From assembly GCF_037190085.1 (NCBI RefSeq), contig NZ_JBBCJO010000011.1:1-64000 (forward strand): a stretch of 64,000 bases of DNA, in the 5' to 3' direction. A program made the position numbers and the translations under genes. Origin of the DNA: Gemmatimonas aurantiaca. Its GTDB lineage: Bacteria > Gemmatimonadota > Gemmatimonadetes > Gemmatimonadales > Gemmatimonadaceae. Below, piece after piece: positions 28,192 through 37,751 of this stretch (the first letter of the stretch is position 1; each line of letters starts with the position of its first letter). Under the pieces are notes generated by a model, which saw only the letters and a program-made list of their open reading frames with translations, was not told where the DNA came from and searched no databases.

Positions 28192-29436
28192 TTACGACTT
28201 CGTGAGTAGGTCGAGTGAGGCCGCCGTGAGGTAACGCAATCCGATGCCCAATGAGGCTTCGTCGATCTGGAAACGCGGATGATGGTGCGGGAAGGTGATG
28301 CCTTCGGCGTCGTTGCGCGCGCCGACGAAGGCAAAAACTCCCGGCGCGCGCTGCTGGTAGGCCGAAAAGTCCTCGCCGCCCATGGACGGTCGCATCTCGA
28401 TGAGCGTGTCCACGCCGAAGGTGGTCTCGACCACCTCGGTGAGACGGGCGGTGAGCGCCGGATCGTTCACCACCGGACGGTAGCCCCGTTCGTACGAGAA
28501 CTCGTACGACGCCCCGAACGCCGACGTGATGCCGGCAATGATGCGCTCCATCTGCGCGGGAATGCTCGCCCTGAGCCCCGGGTCGAAGGTGCGCACGGTG
28601 CCGGCGAGGTAGGCGGAACCGGGGATCACGTTGAACGCCGTGCCGGCGATGAACTGTGTCACCGAGAGCACGGCCGGGTCGAGCGGGTCGACGGTACGGG
28701 AAACGACCTGCTGCAACGCCGTCACGATCTGTGCGCCGATCGCGATCGGATCGACCGTCTGATGTGGCATGGCGGCATGCCCCCCCGTGCCCAGCAGGGT
28801 ACACTGGAACGTGTCGGGCGCCGCCATGGCCGGTCCGGAAATGAGTCCGATGCGTCCCACCGGCATCGGCGACCAGAGGTGGAGGCCGATGACGTGTACC
28901 ACGCCGTCCATCACACCCTGCTGGACCAGTTCCTCCGCACCGCCGGGCGCGACCTCCTCGGCGTGCTGGAAGATGAACCGTACCGTACCGGGCAGCTTCT
29001 GCCGGTGACGGGCCAGCAGTGTGGCGAGGGCCAGCACGATGGCCGTATGCCCGTCGTGGCCGCAGGCATGCATGACCCCATCGGTGCGCGAGCGGTACGC
29101 GACGTCGTTCTCCTCGAGAATGGGCAGGGCGTCGATGTCCGACCGGACGGCGATGGTGGGGCCGGTGTGCTGGCCGCGCAGTTCGGCCACCACGCTGGTG
29201 CGCGTGGGACGCGCCACCGAGAGCCCTTCGATGGCCGAAAGGATGTCGAAGATGGTCTGTGACGTGCGGACCTCCTCGAACGCCACCTCGGGATGCATGT
29301 GCAGATGACGCCGCCAGCCGATGACCTGCGGGAGCAGGGCGTCGATCTCGTCCTGCAGGAACTCCTGGCTGAGGGGCGGGAAATGCTGGGCCGTGGAAGC
29401 GTGGTCGGTCACGTCGTGCGTCACATGGCTCGTCAT
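28192..29436 (-). CDS. M20 family metallo-amidohydrolase (IAA-amino acid hydrolase type)
   Basis: Motifs of the M20D aminoacylase/hydrolase group are clear: WRRHLHMHPEVAFEE, IAVRSDIDALPI, MHACGHDGHTA (metal Cys and His), FQHAEEVAPGGA, and SMGGEDFSAY. These two-metal enzymes split N-acyl amino acids or related amides. ATG 29436 has GGGGGA a few nt upstream; a longer frame from 29499 has no support. It is divergent from the next gene with 48 nt between starts. Confidence 0.9.
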   Translation of the reverse strand: MTSHVTHDVTDHASTAQHFPPLSQEFLQDEIDALLPQVIGWRRHLHMHPEVAFEEVRTSQTIFDILSAIEGLSVARPTRTSVVAELRGQHTGPTIAVRSDIDALPILEENDVAYRSRTDGVMHACGHDGHTAIVLALATLLARHRQKLPGTVRFIFQHAEEVAPGGAEELVQQGVMDGVVHVIGLHLWSPMPVGRIGLISGPAMAAPDTFQCTLLGTGGHAAMPHQTVDPIAIGAQIVTALQQVVSRTVDPLDPAVLSVTQFIAGTAFNVIPGSAYLAGTVRTFDPGLRASIPAQMERIIAGITSAFGASYEFSYERGYRPVVNDPALTARLTEVVETTFGVDTLIEMRPSMGGEDFSAYQQRAPGVFAFVGARNDAEGITFPHHHPRFQIDEASLGIGLRYLTAASLDLLTKS

Positions 29437-29484
29437 CGGTCCCCCGGGTGTAACCGTGGCGCCGTCGGGCGCGTAGAATCCAGT

Positions 29485-30174
29485 ATGCCTGTTCAGCAAG
29501 CTATCACGGCGCCTCCGGTTTCACCGGCCCCACCTTCGGTCCCGCCGCAGCCTATCGGCGTGGCCGTGGAAGGGACCACGATTCCGCTCAATGCGCGTCC
29601 GCTCACCGAGGCCGATGCCTCGGCGCTGCGAGCCAAGCGTTCCGAGCTGTCGAATCAGCTCAATTCCGCACAGGGGCGGCGCGACCGCCTCGTGCAGGAG
29701 CTGCGCCGCAGCCCGGAGGGTGTGGCCCGCACCGGTGTCGAGCAGCGGCTGGCCGTGCTCGACGGCCGCATCCTGCAAATCGAGAAAGACATCGCCGCGA
29801 ACGGACAGGAACTCGCGCGATTGCCGCTGGCGCTGGTGGAGGCACCGTCGTCACCCACCAACTTCCCCGACAACATGTCTTCCGGTCAGATCACAGCCAT
29901 CGCCATCGTCTTCACGGTGACAGTACTCGGGCCGCTGGCGGTGGCCATCGGGCGCGCCTTTGCGCGTCGGGCCAGTCAGCCCAAGCCGAGTCCGCAGATT
30001 CTCGAAAGCACCGCCCGCCTCGAACGCATGGAGCAGGCTATCGATGCGATCGCGGTGGAGGTGGAGCGCATCTCCGAAGGGCAGCGCTTCGTGACCCAGC
30101 TCATGGCCACCAAAACGCCAGAGCCCGCACTGATCGAAGAACGTTATGAGGTACCCGGCTCGGCGCCGCGCTGA
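29485..30174 (+). CDS. Coiled-coil single-pass membrane protein
   Basis: Residues about 40-110 form a long predicted coiled coil (LRAKRSELSNQLNSAQGRRD), followed by one transmembrane helix (ITAIAIVFTVTVLGPLAVAI, about residues 134-153) and a second helical segment. No catalytic motif was recognised. A divergent promoter is likely shared with the M20 gene. The role is unknown. Confidence 0.6.
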   Translation: MPVQQAITAPPVSPAPPSVPPQPIGVAVEGTTIPLNARPLTEADASALRAKRSELSNQLNSAQGRRDRLVQELRRSPEGVARTGVEQRLAVLDGRILQIEKDIAANGQELARLPLALVEAPSSPTNFPDNMSSGQITAIAIVFTVTVLGPLAVAIGRAFARRASQPKPSPQILESTARLERMEQAIDAIAVEVERISEGQRFVTQLMATKTPEPALIEERYEVPGSAPR

Positions 30175-30201
30175 GCCGGGTCCCGAAGGGGGCTCCGGAC
30201 G

Positions 30202-30594
30202 CTACGCCGGCATATCGTCGATACTGCGATCGGGCAGCAGGGACGCGCGGCCCAGCACACGGACCGGCGGCTTCACGGTGTTGCCGCACAGACGCTCGTA
30301 GTTGAGACGAAAGAGCTCCACCGCCGAGGGCACGTCGTGTTCACTGCGGATGCGGAAGCTGATCCAGCCTGAATGGGGAAGGGTGTGGTGCGCGGACGCG
30401 CGACCGGCGGCCACGAGATCGCGTCGCAGCCGCACGGAAACGAGCAGGTCCGCCACGTTGCCGACATGCACGTGACCGATCTCGCGTCTGCCCACGCGGA
30501 ACTCCACGCCGCCGAAGCGGTGGGGCAGCACCTCCACTCCTTCCCACTGACGCACAATCCCGGCAACAACAGCTCCGAAGTCGGTCGTGGCCAT
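30202..30594 (-). CDS. DUF5519 (luciferase-like fold) family protein
   Basis: The 130 residues match the pattern of this small family: VEFRVGRREIGHVHVGNVAD, LLVSVRLRRDLVAAGRAS, HTLPHSGWISFRIRSEHDV. Members have a conserved HxHxG-type segment and no settled function, and the name does not imply light emission. GGAGGG lies 7 nt before ATG 30594. Confidence 0.7.
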   Translation of the reverse strand: MATTDFGAVVAGIVRQWEGVEVLPHRFGGVEFRVGRREIGHVHVGNVADLLVSVRLRRDLVAAGRASAHHTLPHSGWISFRIRSEHDVPSAVELFRLNYERLCGNTVKPPVRVLGRASLLPDRSIDDMPA

Positions 30595-30690
30595 GCGCGC
30601 CCTCCAGGCACGAAACAGGTGCCCAGAGCATGAAGCGCCAGCGCGCGACGCGCAAGCCGTGAGCTTCCGTTCACTGTGTCACGATGCACA

Positions 30691-30733
30691 ACACCCCGCG
30701 TCGATCATCCAGAGCGGGATCGACGCGGGGTGT
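30691..30733 (-). terminator. Hairpin terminator downstream of glnN
   Basis: A perfect 16-bp stem (30691-30706, 30718-30733) with an 11-nt loop starts about 32 nt past the glnN stop in its direction of transcription. It separates glnN from the DUF5519 gene. Confidence 0.75.
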
Positions 30734-30764
30734 CGTGTAACCTGACAAGTATGCAGCGTCCGGT

Positions 30765-32987
30765 TTACACCGGGAAGAGCATCTCGCGGTAACGCGGCAG
30801 CGGCCAGAACTCGTCGGCGATCGCGAGTTCGAGGGCATCGCTCGTCTCCCGCACCTCGGCCATGGTATCACAGCCGGTGGCGGTGAGATACGCCGCCTGG
30901 GCGTCGAGATCGTCGTGCATGGCTTCGGCTTTGGCGATCACCTTGGCCAGTTCGGCCCGCTTCTTCTGCGCGGCCGCCACCAGCTTCGACGTGGCGTTGG
31001 CCGTGTCGACGATGGGCTGCAGGTTGATGCCCGCCGCCGCTCCCTGACCGGCCGCGCCGGCAAGCTGCGCCAGATACGCATACGACGCCGGCAACACCTG
31101 CGTGTCGATCATCTGCTGCAGCGTGTGCAACTCGATGAGGATGTCCTTCACATAGCGCTCGAGCCGCACGTGATAGCGGCTTTCGAGTTCCACCTCGGTG
31201 AGGATGCCGGTGTTCTTGAAAAGCGTCTTGGCCGAATCGGTGGTGAGCTGCACCAGCGCTTCCGGCGCCCGACGCAGGTTGAGCAGACCGCGCTGCTTGG
31301 CTTCCACCACCCACTCGTCGGAGTAGTTGTTGCCTTCGAAGCGTACCGCGGCGGTTTCCTTGAACGCCTTGCGTACGACCTTGAGCACCGCGTCGTCGGT
31401 GCTCTTGGCCGTCTTGATCTCCTTCGCCAGCGCCTCGGTGAGTTCGATGACCGCTTCGGCCACACCGGCCTGCAGCAGCATCACCGGGAACGCGATGCTC
31501 TGCGAGCCGCCCACGGCGCGGAACTCGAACTTCGCGCCCGTGAAGGCGAACGGCGACGTGCGGTTGCGGTCGGTGTTGTCCTGCTCCACTTCCGGCAGCT
31601 TCGCGACGCCGAGCTTCAGCATGGCCTGCTCGGCGTTGGTCGGCGACGTCTTGCCACCGGCGATGTCTTCGACGACCTGCGTGAGGCCCTTGCCGAGGAA
31701 CGCCGAGATGATGGCCGGCGGCGCTTCGTTGGCACCGAGTCGGTGTTCGTTGCCCGACGTGGCGATGCCCGCGCGCAAGAGACCCGCGTGCTTGTGCACG
31801 CCCTTCAGCACGGCGGCGAGGAAGATCAGGAAGCGGAGATTCTGGTGCGGCGTCTTGCCCGGCTTGAGCAGGTTGGTGCCATCGAGGCTGTTGTCCGACG
31901 TGATCGCCATCGACCAGTTGCAGTGCTTGCCCGAGCCGTTGATGCCGGCGAACGGCTTCTCGTGCACGATGGCCTGCAGTCCATGACGGAGCGCGACCTT
32001 GCGCAGCACGGCCATGACCAGGTGATTGTGGTCGACGGCGATGTCGGAGTCTTCGAAGATGGGCGCCATCTCGAACTGCGACGGCGCGACTTCGTTGTGC
32101 CGCGTGACGATGGGCACGCCGAGCTTGTAGAGCTCGTGCTCGACTTCGCTGATGCAGGCCTGCACGCGCTCGGGGATGCCACCGAAGTAGTGGTCTTCGA
32201 GCTGCTGTCCGCGCGGCGGCGGTGCGCCGACGAGCGAGCGGTTGGCCATCACCAGATCGGGGCGCAGCGCGAAGTGCGCGCGGTCGATGAGGAAAAATTC
32301 CTGTTCGACGCCGAGCGTGGTGTTGACGCGCAGCACACCGGTGTCGCCCATCAGCTCGAGGAGCTTGATGGCGGCATTCGAGAGCACGTCGCAGCTGCGC
32401 AGCAGCGGTGTCATCTCGTCGAGCGCTTCCCCGTTGTACCCGATGAAGACCGACGGAATGCAGAGATACTTCACACCGCCGGTTTCACTGATGAAGACGG
32501 GCGACGCCGGATTCCAGGCCGTGTAGCCGCGCGCTTCCCACGTGGCCCGCAGACCACCCGAGGGGAACGACGAGGCATCGGGTTCCGACTGAATGAGCTG
32601 CTCGCCGGTGAACGTCTCCATCGGCAGCTTGTTCTCGTCGAAATTCAGGAACGCGTCGTGCTTTTCGGCGGTGAGACCCGTCTGCGGCTGGAACCAGTGC
32701 GTGAAATGGGTGACGCCACGCGACAACGCCCACTCCTTGATGACCTGCGCCACGACCGGCGCGATATCGGAGTCGAGTTTTTTTCCGAGACGGATGGAGG
32801 CCGCGAGCTTCTTGTAGACGTCCTTCGGGAGCTTCGCGCGCATATCGCGCAGCCCGAAGGTGTTCATTCCGAACCAGCTGCTCGTGGGCTGCTGCACGCC
32901 GTTGGAATCAGGGCGCGTGGTGATGCGAACCGGACGATGCGTGATTTCGCGCATGGCGGCGCTGCGCGAAGGATTGTGGGTCGACAT
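30765..32987 (-). CDS. glnN: Type III glutamine synthetase (GlnN)
   Basis: At 740 residues this is the long GSIII form, which joins glutamate and ammonia with ATP. Hallmarks are the N-terminal WFGMNTFGLRDMRAKLPKDV, the catalytic stretches VEQEFFLIDRAHF, SQFEMAPIFEDSDIAVDHN and NGSGKHCNWSM, and the GSIII C-terminal helical domain. GSIII forms double-stacked hexamers and is not adenylylated like GlnA, so control is probably transcriptional through the AT-rich upstream region. ATG 32954 is an alternative start. Confidence 0.93.
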   Translation of the reverse strand: MSTHNPSRSAAMREITHRPVRITTRPDSNGVQQPTSSWFGMNTFGLRDMRAKLPKDVYKKLAASIRLGKKLDSDIAPVVAQVIKEWALSRGVTHFTHWFQPQTGLTAEKHDAFLNFDENKLPMETFTGEQLIQSEPDASSFPSGGLRATWEARGYTAWNPASPVFISETGGVKYLCIPSVFIGYNGEALDEMTPLLRSCDVLSNAAIKLLELMGDTGVLRVNTTLGVEQEFFLIDRAHFALRPDLVMANRSLVGAPPPRGQQLEDHYFGGIPERVQACISEVEHELYKLGVPIVTRHNEVAPSQFEMAPIFEDSDIAVDHNHLVMAVLRKVALRHGLQAIVHEKPFAGINGSGKHCNWSMAITSDNSLDGTNLLKPGKTPHQNLRFLIFLAAVLKGVHKHAGLLRAGIATSGNEHRLGANEAPPAIISAFLGKGLTQVVEDIAGGKTSPTNAEQAMLKLGVAKLPEVEQDNTDRNRTSPFAFTGAKFEFRAVGGSQSIAFPVMLLQAGVAEAVIELTEALAKEIKTAKSTDDAVLKVVRKAFKETAAVRFEGNNYSDEWVVEAKQRGLLNLRRAPEALVQLTTDSAKTLFKNTGILTEVELESRYHVRLERYVKDILIELHTLQQMIDTQVLPASYAYLAQLAGAAGQGAAAGINLQPIVDTANATSKLVAAAQKKRAELAKVIAKAEAMHDDLDAQAAYLTATGCDTMAEVRETSDALELAIADEFWPLPRYREMLFPV

Positions 32988-33059
32988 GGATGAAGGGCTG
33001 TGGTTCCGACGGATGCAGCTGCAGATCAGGTGTCACTGGTTTTGTGCACTTCCGGAACA

Positions 33060-33200
33060 AATATGGAGACATCCGGTCAGAAACCCAATTGCCGAGTCTG
33101 ATTTTTTCAGATTTTTTTGCAGATTATGCATAAATGCCGGGACAGTGATGGAAATGGCTCATTTATTGCGAATAAATACCGAATAAAACAGGGCCGAATG
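33060..33200. promoter_or_regulatory. AT-rich divergent regulatory region between glnN and a lipoprotein gene
   Basis: This is one of the most AT-rich stretches in the window. It has two A/T tracts (33102-33107 and 33112-33118) whose centres are one helical turn apart, as in curved DNA, and a palindrome with 7-bp arms around GCG (33161-33177). The genes on both sides read away from it. It is probably the glnN control region; the regulator is not recognised. Confidence 0.5.
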
Positions 33201-33267
33201 GTGATGTGGTGCGTTCCGTCTGGACAGGCCGTCTTGTCCACCGGGTGCCGGAGGGTAGAGTGAAGGG

Positions 33268-33861
33268 GTGACCAGACCTCTCCTTTCCCGAATCCGTGCC
33301 ATGGGGTGTGTGGCACTCCTGGGCGGTATGGCGGCGGCGTGTGGCGGCGGCGACTCCGCGGCGGCCGACAGCGCCAAGGCCGTGGCTGCGCTGCCGCCCG
33401 TCTCGCGTCCACCCACGCCCAGCGATTCGGTCTGTCCGCGGGACGGGACCTGGAAGGCCTGTGCCCTCGAGGATCGCATCAACAAGGCCGGCATGCCGAT
33501 CAAGGTGCTGGACACCGTGCGTGTGCCGTATTTCGCGCAGCCCGGCGTGCGGTATCGCATCGGACGCGTGGCCACGATGATCGCGTTCTATCTCCCGGAT
33601 TCCGCCACGGGGGCGAAGGCCACGGCGAAGCTCGATCGGATTCGTCTCACGCCACCCGGCGACACCATCGGCGACTGGCCGGCCGCGCCGTTCGAAGCGG
33701 TGCGGTCGGCCAATCTGATCGCCGTGCTGTTCGACGTGAATGGCACGCAGGCCGAGCGGCTGCGGCTGGCCATCACGGCCGGGGCGCCACAGCCGGCGAG
33801 CAGCATGCCGCCCGTACCGTCGGGCGCCCAGAAGATGCCGCCGGCGCCACCGGCTCGCTGA
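33268..33861 (+). CDS. Hypothetical lipoprotein
   Basis: The N-terminus (MTRPLLSRIRAMGCVALLGG, then MAAAC) is a lipoprotein signal with lipobox AAAC. GTG 33268 is preferred because it supplies the basic N-terminus. A Pro/Ala-rich linker precedes one compact beta domain (residues about 55-165: VRYRIGRVATMIAFYLPDSA). No known family was recognised. Confidence 0.65.
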   Translation: MTRPLLSRIRAMGCVALLGGMAAACGGGDSAAADSAKAVAALPPVSRPPTPSDSVCPRDGTWKACALEDRINKAGMPIKVLDTVRVPYFAQPGVRYRIGRVATMIAFYLPDSATGAKATAKLDRIRLTPPGDTIGDWPAAPFEAVRSANLIAVLFDVNGTQAERLRLAITAGAPQPASSMPPVPSGAQKMPPAPPAR

Positions 33862-34160
33862 GACGATTGTTCGATCGATCCCGGTCGAGCACGTAGAGCA
33901 GCGGATCGATCTCCACCGACCGGACGGGCCACGGTACCAGTGTGTCGATGGCCACCAGACCCTGCCGCGCCCGAACGGACAGCAGGTGTTGCGCGCGCGA
34001 CCAGGTCGTACACCACGCGCTGCGGCGAAGATGTCGCGCCCGTCATCAAGGTCCAACTGAATGGTCAGGGGGCGTGAGCCGATCGGTGCGCAGCTGACGC
34101 GTGATGGGAACACGAGGAGACACGCGAGGAGACGTGAGCGGAAAAGCCCTCCACGCTCAT
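33862..34160 (-). pseudogene. Possible frameshifted secreted-protein remnant
   Basis: No intact gene fills this roughly 330-nt gap. Read leftward, however, three frames in succession look protein-like: an apparent signal peptide (RSRLLACLLVFPS) then APIGSRPLTIQLDLDDGRD; next RVVYDLVARATPAVRSG; then GLVAIDTLVPWPVRSVEI, DPLLYVLDRDRSNN. Joined, they would make one about 95-residue secreted protein broken by two frameshifts. This could be a decayed gene or sequencing error; no family was recognised. Confidence 0.3.
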
Positions 34161-34195
34161 CAGCTTGTTCTCCCCCCCCAACCGTCCAGCCAGCC

Positions 34196-35734
34196 ATGCC
34201 TGCGTTCTTCCGCTTGTCCCGAGGTGTCGTGCCCGGCGTCGCCGCCATGGGCTGTTGCGCCATTGTCCTGCTGGCGGCCTGCGGAGGTGGCGGAGGTGAT
34301 GGGCCTACTCCGCCCGCCCCGCCCCAACCCCCGGGCCCACCCACTCCTCCGGCGCCGACGGTGGCCAGTGTGACATTGCAGCGCAGCGGTTCGTGGCTGG
34401 TGATCGGCGACACGGTACGGTTCACCGCGGTGGCCCGCGATGCACAGGGTGCTACCGTCAGCGGGGCGGCGACGCCGGTATTCGGCGCCAGTGGCGATGC
34501 CGTGACCGTCACGGCCGGCGGTGACGTGGTAGGCGTGAAAGTGGGTACGGCCACGGTGACGGCCCGTGTGGGCACGCTGGAAGGCACGGCCACGGTGCAG
34601 GTGGTGGCGGGAAGCGGCGCACGCGCCACCGAGCTGCACATGGTGGACAGTGCCATGATCAACGAGATGCGTCGCCTGCGCATTCCGGGCGCCCAGATCG
34701 CCATCGCGCGGGCGGGTCGATTGCTGTTTGCGCGCGGCTACGGTTGGGCGGATACGACCACGCGTCGTCCCGTGACCCTCGACGCCATGTTCCGCGTGGG
34801 GAGCACGTCCAAACCTCTCACCGCCGTCGCCACGATGCGGCTGGTGCAGGAAGGCAAGCTGAGTCTCGACACGAAGGTGTTCGAACGACTCACGAACGTG
34901 CCCTCCATCGCAGGGCGCACCGAAGACCCGCGCACCGTGCAGCTCACCGTGCGTGATCTGCTGGCGCATCTGCAGGGCTACGACTCCACGCGTGTCGTCG
35001 ATGACACCTCGTGGGCCGTGGTGAATCGGGGGATCGTCGATCCGGTGCAACTCGCGCGATATGGACGCAGTGCGCGCTTCACCACCAATCCGGGTGTGCG
35101 TCACGCCTACAACAACTACGGCTACATCCTCCTCGGCCGTCTCATCGAACGGGCGAGTGGGCAGACGTATGAGCAGTATGTGAAAAGCGCCATTCTCGCG
35201 CCGGCGGGGGTGACGGCCATGCACCTGGGGCGTTCACCGCTGGCCAGCCGGCATCCGCTCGAGGTGACGTGTTACGACACGTCTCCCACGCTCACCGGTC
35301 TCTACGGCACCGGGAAGGACTGCGATGTGCGCCCGTATCAGGAGTACGCCGAGGCGTCGGGCGCGTGGGTGGCGTCGGCGACGGATATGGCGCGGTGGAT
35401 CTCGGTGGTGGACGGGGTGAGTGGAGGTCCCGCCGACGTGCTCACCGCATCGACCATTGCCACCATGACCGCGCAGCAGGTGCCCGGGCCGAACCTGACC
35501 TTCCACTATGCCCTGGGGTGGCAGATGGTGGCCGACGGCCCGGGGTGGCAGTGGCAGCACAGTGGCGGGCAGACCGGCGGCGACGGATGGGTGGCGCGTC
35601 GGGCCGACGGCACGATCATCGTCATCGTCGCGAACCTCACGCGCGGGCAGGGTACGGGTGGAGCATCGCTCGACGCCGTGATGATGCCGCTGCTGCGCAC
35701 CATCACCACCTGGCCGGCGGGGGTGCCTTTCTGA
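34196..35734 (+). CDS. Lipoprotein with Ig-like (BIG2) domain fused to a beta-lactamase-fold serine hydrolase
   Basis: After a lipobox (VLLAAC) and a Gly/Pro linker, residues about 55-140 form a BIG2-type Ig domain (VTLQRSGSWLVIGDTVRFTA, ending VGTATVTARVG). The hydrolase has STSK (SxxK), YNN (YxN) and WQHSGGQTGG (HxG). It would be an envelope-anchored esterase or peptidase, with the Ig domain as a spacer. ATG 34196 gives the signal peptide; the frame upstream to 34061 looks non-coding. Confidence 0.85.
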   Translation: MPAFFRLSRGVVPGVAAMGCCAIVLLAACGGGGGDGPTPPAPPQPPGPPTPPAPTVASVTLQRSGSWLVIGDTVRFTAVARDAQGATVSGAATPVFGASGDAVTVTAGGDVVGVKVGTATVTARVGTLEGTATVQVVAGSGARATELHMVDSAMINEMRRLRIPGAQIAIARAGRLLFARGYGWADTTTRRPVTLDAMFRVGSTSKPLTAVATMRLVQEGKLSLDTKVFERLTNVPSIAGRTEDPRTVQLTVRDLLAHLQGYDSTRVVDDTSWAVVNRGIVDPVQLARYGRSARFTTNPGVRHAYNNYGYILLGRLIERASGQTYEQYVKSAILAPAGVTAMHLGRSPLASRHPLEVTCYDTSPTLTGLYGTGKDCDVRPYQEYAEASGAWVASATDMARWISVVDGVSGGPADVLTASTIATMTAQQVPGPNLTFHYALGWQMVADGPGWQWQHSGGQTGGDGWVARRADGTIIVIVANLTRGQGTGGASLDAVMMPLLRTITTWPAGVPF

Positions 35735-35752
35735 CCGCGACTGCGGATCGCG

Positions 35753-36988
35753 TCAGCTCGCCTTGCGCATCCCCGATTGCTGTGCGTCCAGCGCCGCGCC
35801 GAGTGCCTCGGCGGTCCAGACGATCGCGTTGGTGTAGAAGTCGTTGATCTTCGCCTGATCGACGCCCATGTCCTTCGCGATGAGCGTGGCGTTCTCGAAG
35901 AGACCCAGCTCGTAACTCTCGGCGAAGTCGAGCGCCGTGGCGTACGGGCCCGAACGCACGAGCAGCGCATTGTTGGCTTCGGGGCTCAGCACCACCCGGT
36001 CGAGAATCTCCGGCAGCGGCATGCGGAACACCGCGTCGAGCAGCGAGAACAGTCCCACGAGGAAGAGCGTGCCGCTGTCGCGTCCACTGCCCACGAGCTG
36101 TTCGAGCAGACGGCCGCGTTCGACCGCCTGCCGCACCAGTTCCTGATCGACCCCCGTCTTGCTCTTGCGCGCGGCCGCCACGGCCACGGCCAGCCAGCGC
36201 AGGAACGCATTGCGTCCGATGAGACGCAGCGCCTGACCGATGGAGCTCACCCCGCGTCCACCGAGCGCGGCGGAATTCACCAGACGGAGGAGCTGGAACG
36301 TGAGCACCGGATCGGTGGCGATCACGTCCTCGAGCTGCCGGTCGTTGATGTCGCTGTTGCGGGCCATGCCGAGGAGACGCATGGCCGCGACGGTGCTCTG
36401 CGGCATGTCGGAGGCCGGGAGCGGTTCGGGGCGACTGAAGAACGTCCCCTGAAACGCCTGGAACCCGCAGGCCAGGGTGGCCTCGTAGTGGGCGAGCTCC
36501 TCGACATTGGCGGCGATGAGCTTCGGCGCCGCTTTGGCTCCGGGCGCCGGCGTTCCCACCCGTGCGCAGATGGCCGCCAGCGTGTCCGCATCACCGGCCC
36601 GGGCGTCCACGCGGACCCAGCTCGTGTGCGGCAGCAGCGACTCGGTGGGTGCCGGCGTGGCCCCCACCTCGTCCAGCGCGATCGAGCCGCCCACGGCGAG
36701 AAAGCGCGCGATTGCCTCGATGACCGGTTCGTCGATGACCATCTGCTGCGGGATCAGCAGCACCGTCGACCCCGACTCCGCGGCCAGGAAGGCGCCGTCG
36801 AGCAACTGCTCCCGGGACGCCATCACGAACGCCGGCAACCGGTTGCGCACGAGGTCGAACGTGCCGCTCAGCAGACTCCGCGAGAAGGCCGCGCGGCCGT
36901 CCTCGGCGTCGGTGAACCGGATTTCGTAGCCGATCAGGGAGCCGGTGGATCCAAAGACGGGCTGACGGACGAGGCAGAAATCGGACAT
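35753..36988 (-). CDS. YuxH-type EAL-HDOD signalling protein
   Basis: The N-terminal part (FCLVRQPVFGSTGSLIGYEI) is a diverged EAL domain without the full catalytic motif, and the C-terminal 200 residues are an HDOD domain (LLRLVNSAALGGRGVSSIGQ, ALRLIGRNAFLRW). Such proteins act in signalling and motility control without c-di-GMP hydrolysis. ATG 36988 removes a 14-residue N-terminal extension that lacks homology. Confidence 0.8.
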   Translation of the reverse strand: MSDFCLVRQPVFGSTGSLIGYEIRFTDAEDGRAAFSRSLLSGTFDLVRNRLPAFVMASREQLLDGAFLAAESGSTVLLIPQQMVIDEPVIEAIARFLAVGGSIALDEVGATPAPTESLLPHTSWVRVDARAGDADTLAAICARVGTPAPGAKAAPKLIAANVEELAHYEATLACGFQAFQGTFFSRPEPLPASDMPQSTVAAMRLLGMARNSDINDRQLEDVIATDPVLTFQLLRLVNSAALGGRGVSSIGQALRLIGRNAFLRWLAVAVAAARKSKTGVDQELVRQAVERGRLLEQLVGSGRDSGTLFLVGLFSLLDAVFRMPLPEILDRVVLSPEANNALLVRSGPYATALDFAESYELGLFENATLIAKDMGVDQAKINDFYTNAIVWTAEALGAALDAQQSGMRKAS

Positions 36989-37129
36989 GGGGCGGTGACG
37001 ATCGCACGGACAAGGGGTAGCGGGGACCACGGCGTCCCAGCGACTCTACAGACGATTCAGACGCCCCCGGGGCACGTCCCCGGCCGATCCGATCCCGGAT
37101 GAGGGCGTGGTTCCTGTGCCGGTGATGTG

Positions 37130-37663
37130 ATGAGTTTGGCGACCCTGGAGGGCACCCTGCATCGGGGATGTGGGGGGCGGTACGCGCTGCAGACGGAAAC
37201 GGTGACCGTGCGGTTGAGCGGCATGGCCGCTGAGGTGACGCGGGAGTTCTTCCGGTGCGAGAAGTGCGGGCATGAACAGCGGACGATCGATCAGCGGGAC
37301 GCGGCGGAAAAGGCGGCGGTCGAGCAGATCCGCGCGCGTCATGACCTGATGGCCCCGCGTGCGATCCGGCAGTTGCGGGAGTCGCTGGGGCTGACCGTGC
37401 CGCAGTTCGCGGAGCTGATCTACGGCACGCCCAAGGGGATCGTGGAAGGGTGGGAGAAGGGCCGGTATCTGCAGAACCGTGAGGCCGATGCGCTCATTCG
37501 CAGCCTGGCCGACCGTGAGACGCTGGAGAAGCGTGCGGCAAAGGCGGGAGTGACGTTGCCGGTGGTGGGGGATGCGCAGGCTGCACCGGCCGCGACGCCG
37601 ACTGGAGCCCCGGTCGGAGCGCCAGCAGGAGCCCCGGCGGAGGCGGATCAGCCCGGAGGCTGA
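37130..37663 (+). CDS. MqsA-like protein: YgiT-type zinc finger plus HTH
   Basis: The N-terminal Cys residues (RGCGGRY, and CEKCGHEQ about 30 residues later) resemble the YgiT/MqsA zinc finger, and LMAPRAIRQLRESLGLTVPQ, FAELIYGTPKGIVEGWEKG form a helix-turn-helix of the antitoxin class. The last 35 residues are Ala/Pro/Gly repeats. No MqsR-like toxin lies beside it, so it may be a stand-alone regulator. ATG 37130 is used; the GTG one codon earlier is possible. Confidence 0.7.
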   Translation: MSLATLEGTLHRGCGGRYALQTETVTVRLSGMAAEVTREFFRCEKCGHEQRTIDQRDAAEKAAVEQIRARHDLMAPRAIRQLRESLGLTVPQFAELIYGTPKGIVEGWEKGRYLQNREADALIRSLADRETLEKRAAKAGVTLPVVGDAQAAPAATPTGAPVGAPAGAPAEADQPGG

Positions 37664-37751
37664 CACCCGGCGGCACGACGTTCCGTAGGGGCGAGACAAT
37701 CGGTGGACCACAATCGGTGGACCTGTTGCCGGACCTTTGTCTTTGCCTCCC

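Noticed and set aside
26116..28209. Long rightward open frame opposite the barrel paralogues
   Set aside because: It mirrors the two signal-peptide barrel genes and has no features of its own.
30915..32993. Long rightward open frame opposite glnN
   Set aside because: glnN is certain on the other strand; the antisense translation has no recognisable fold.
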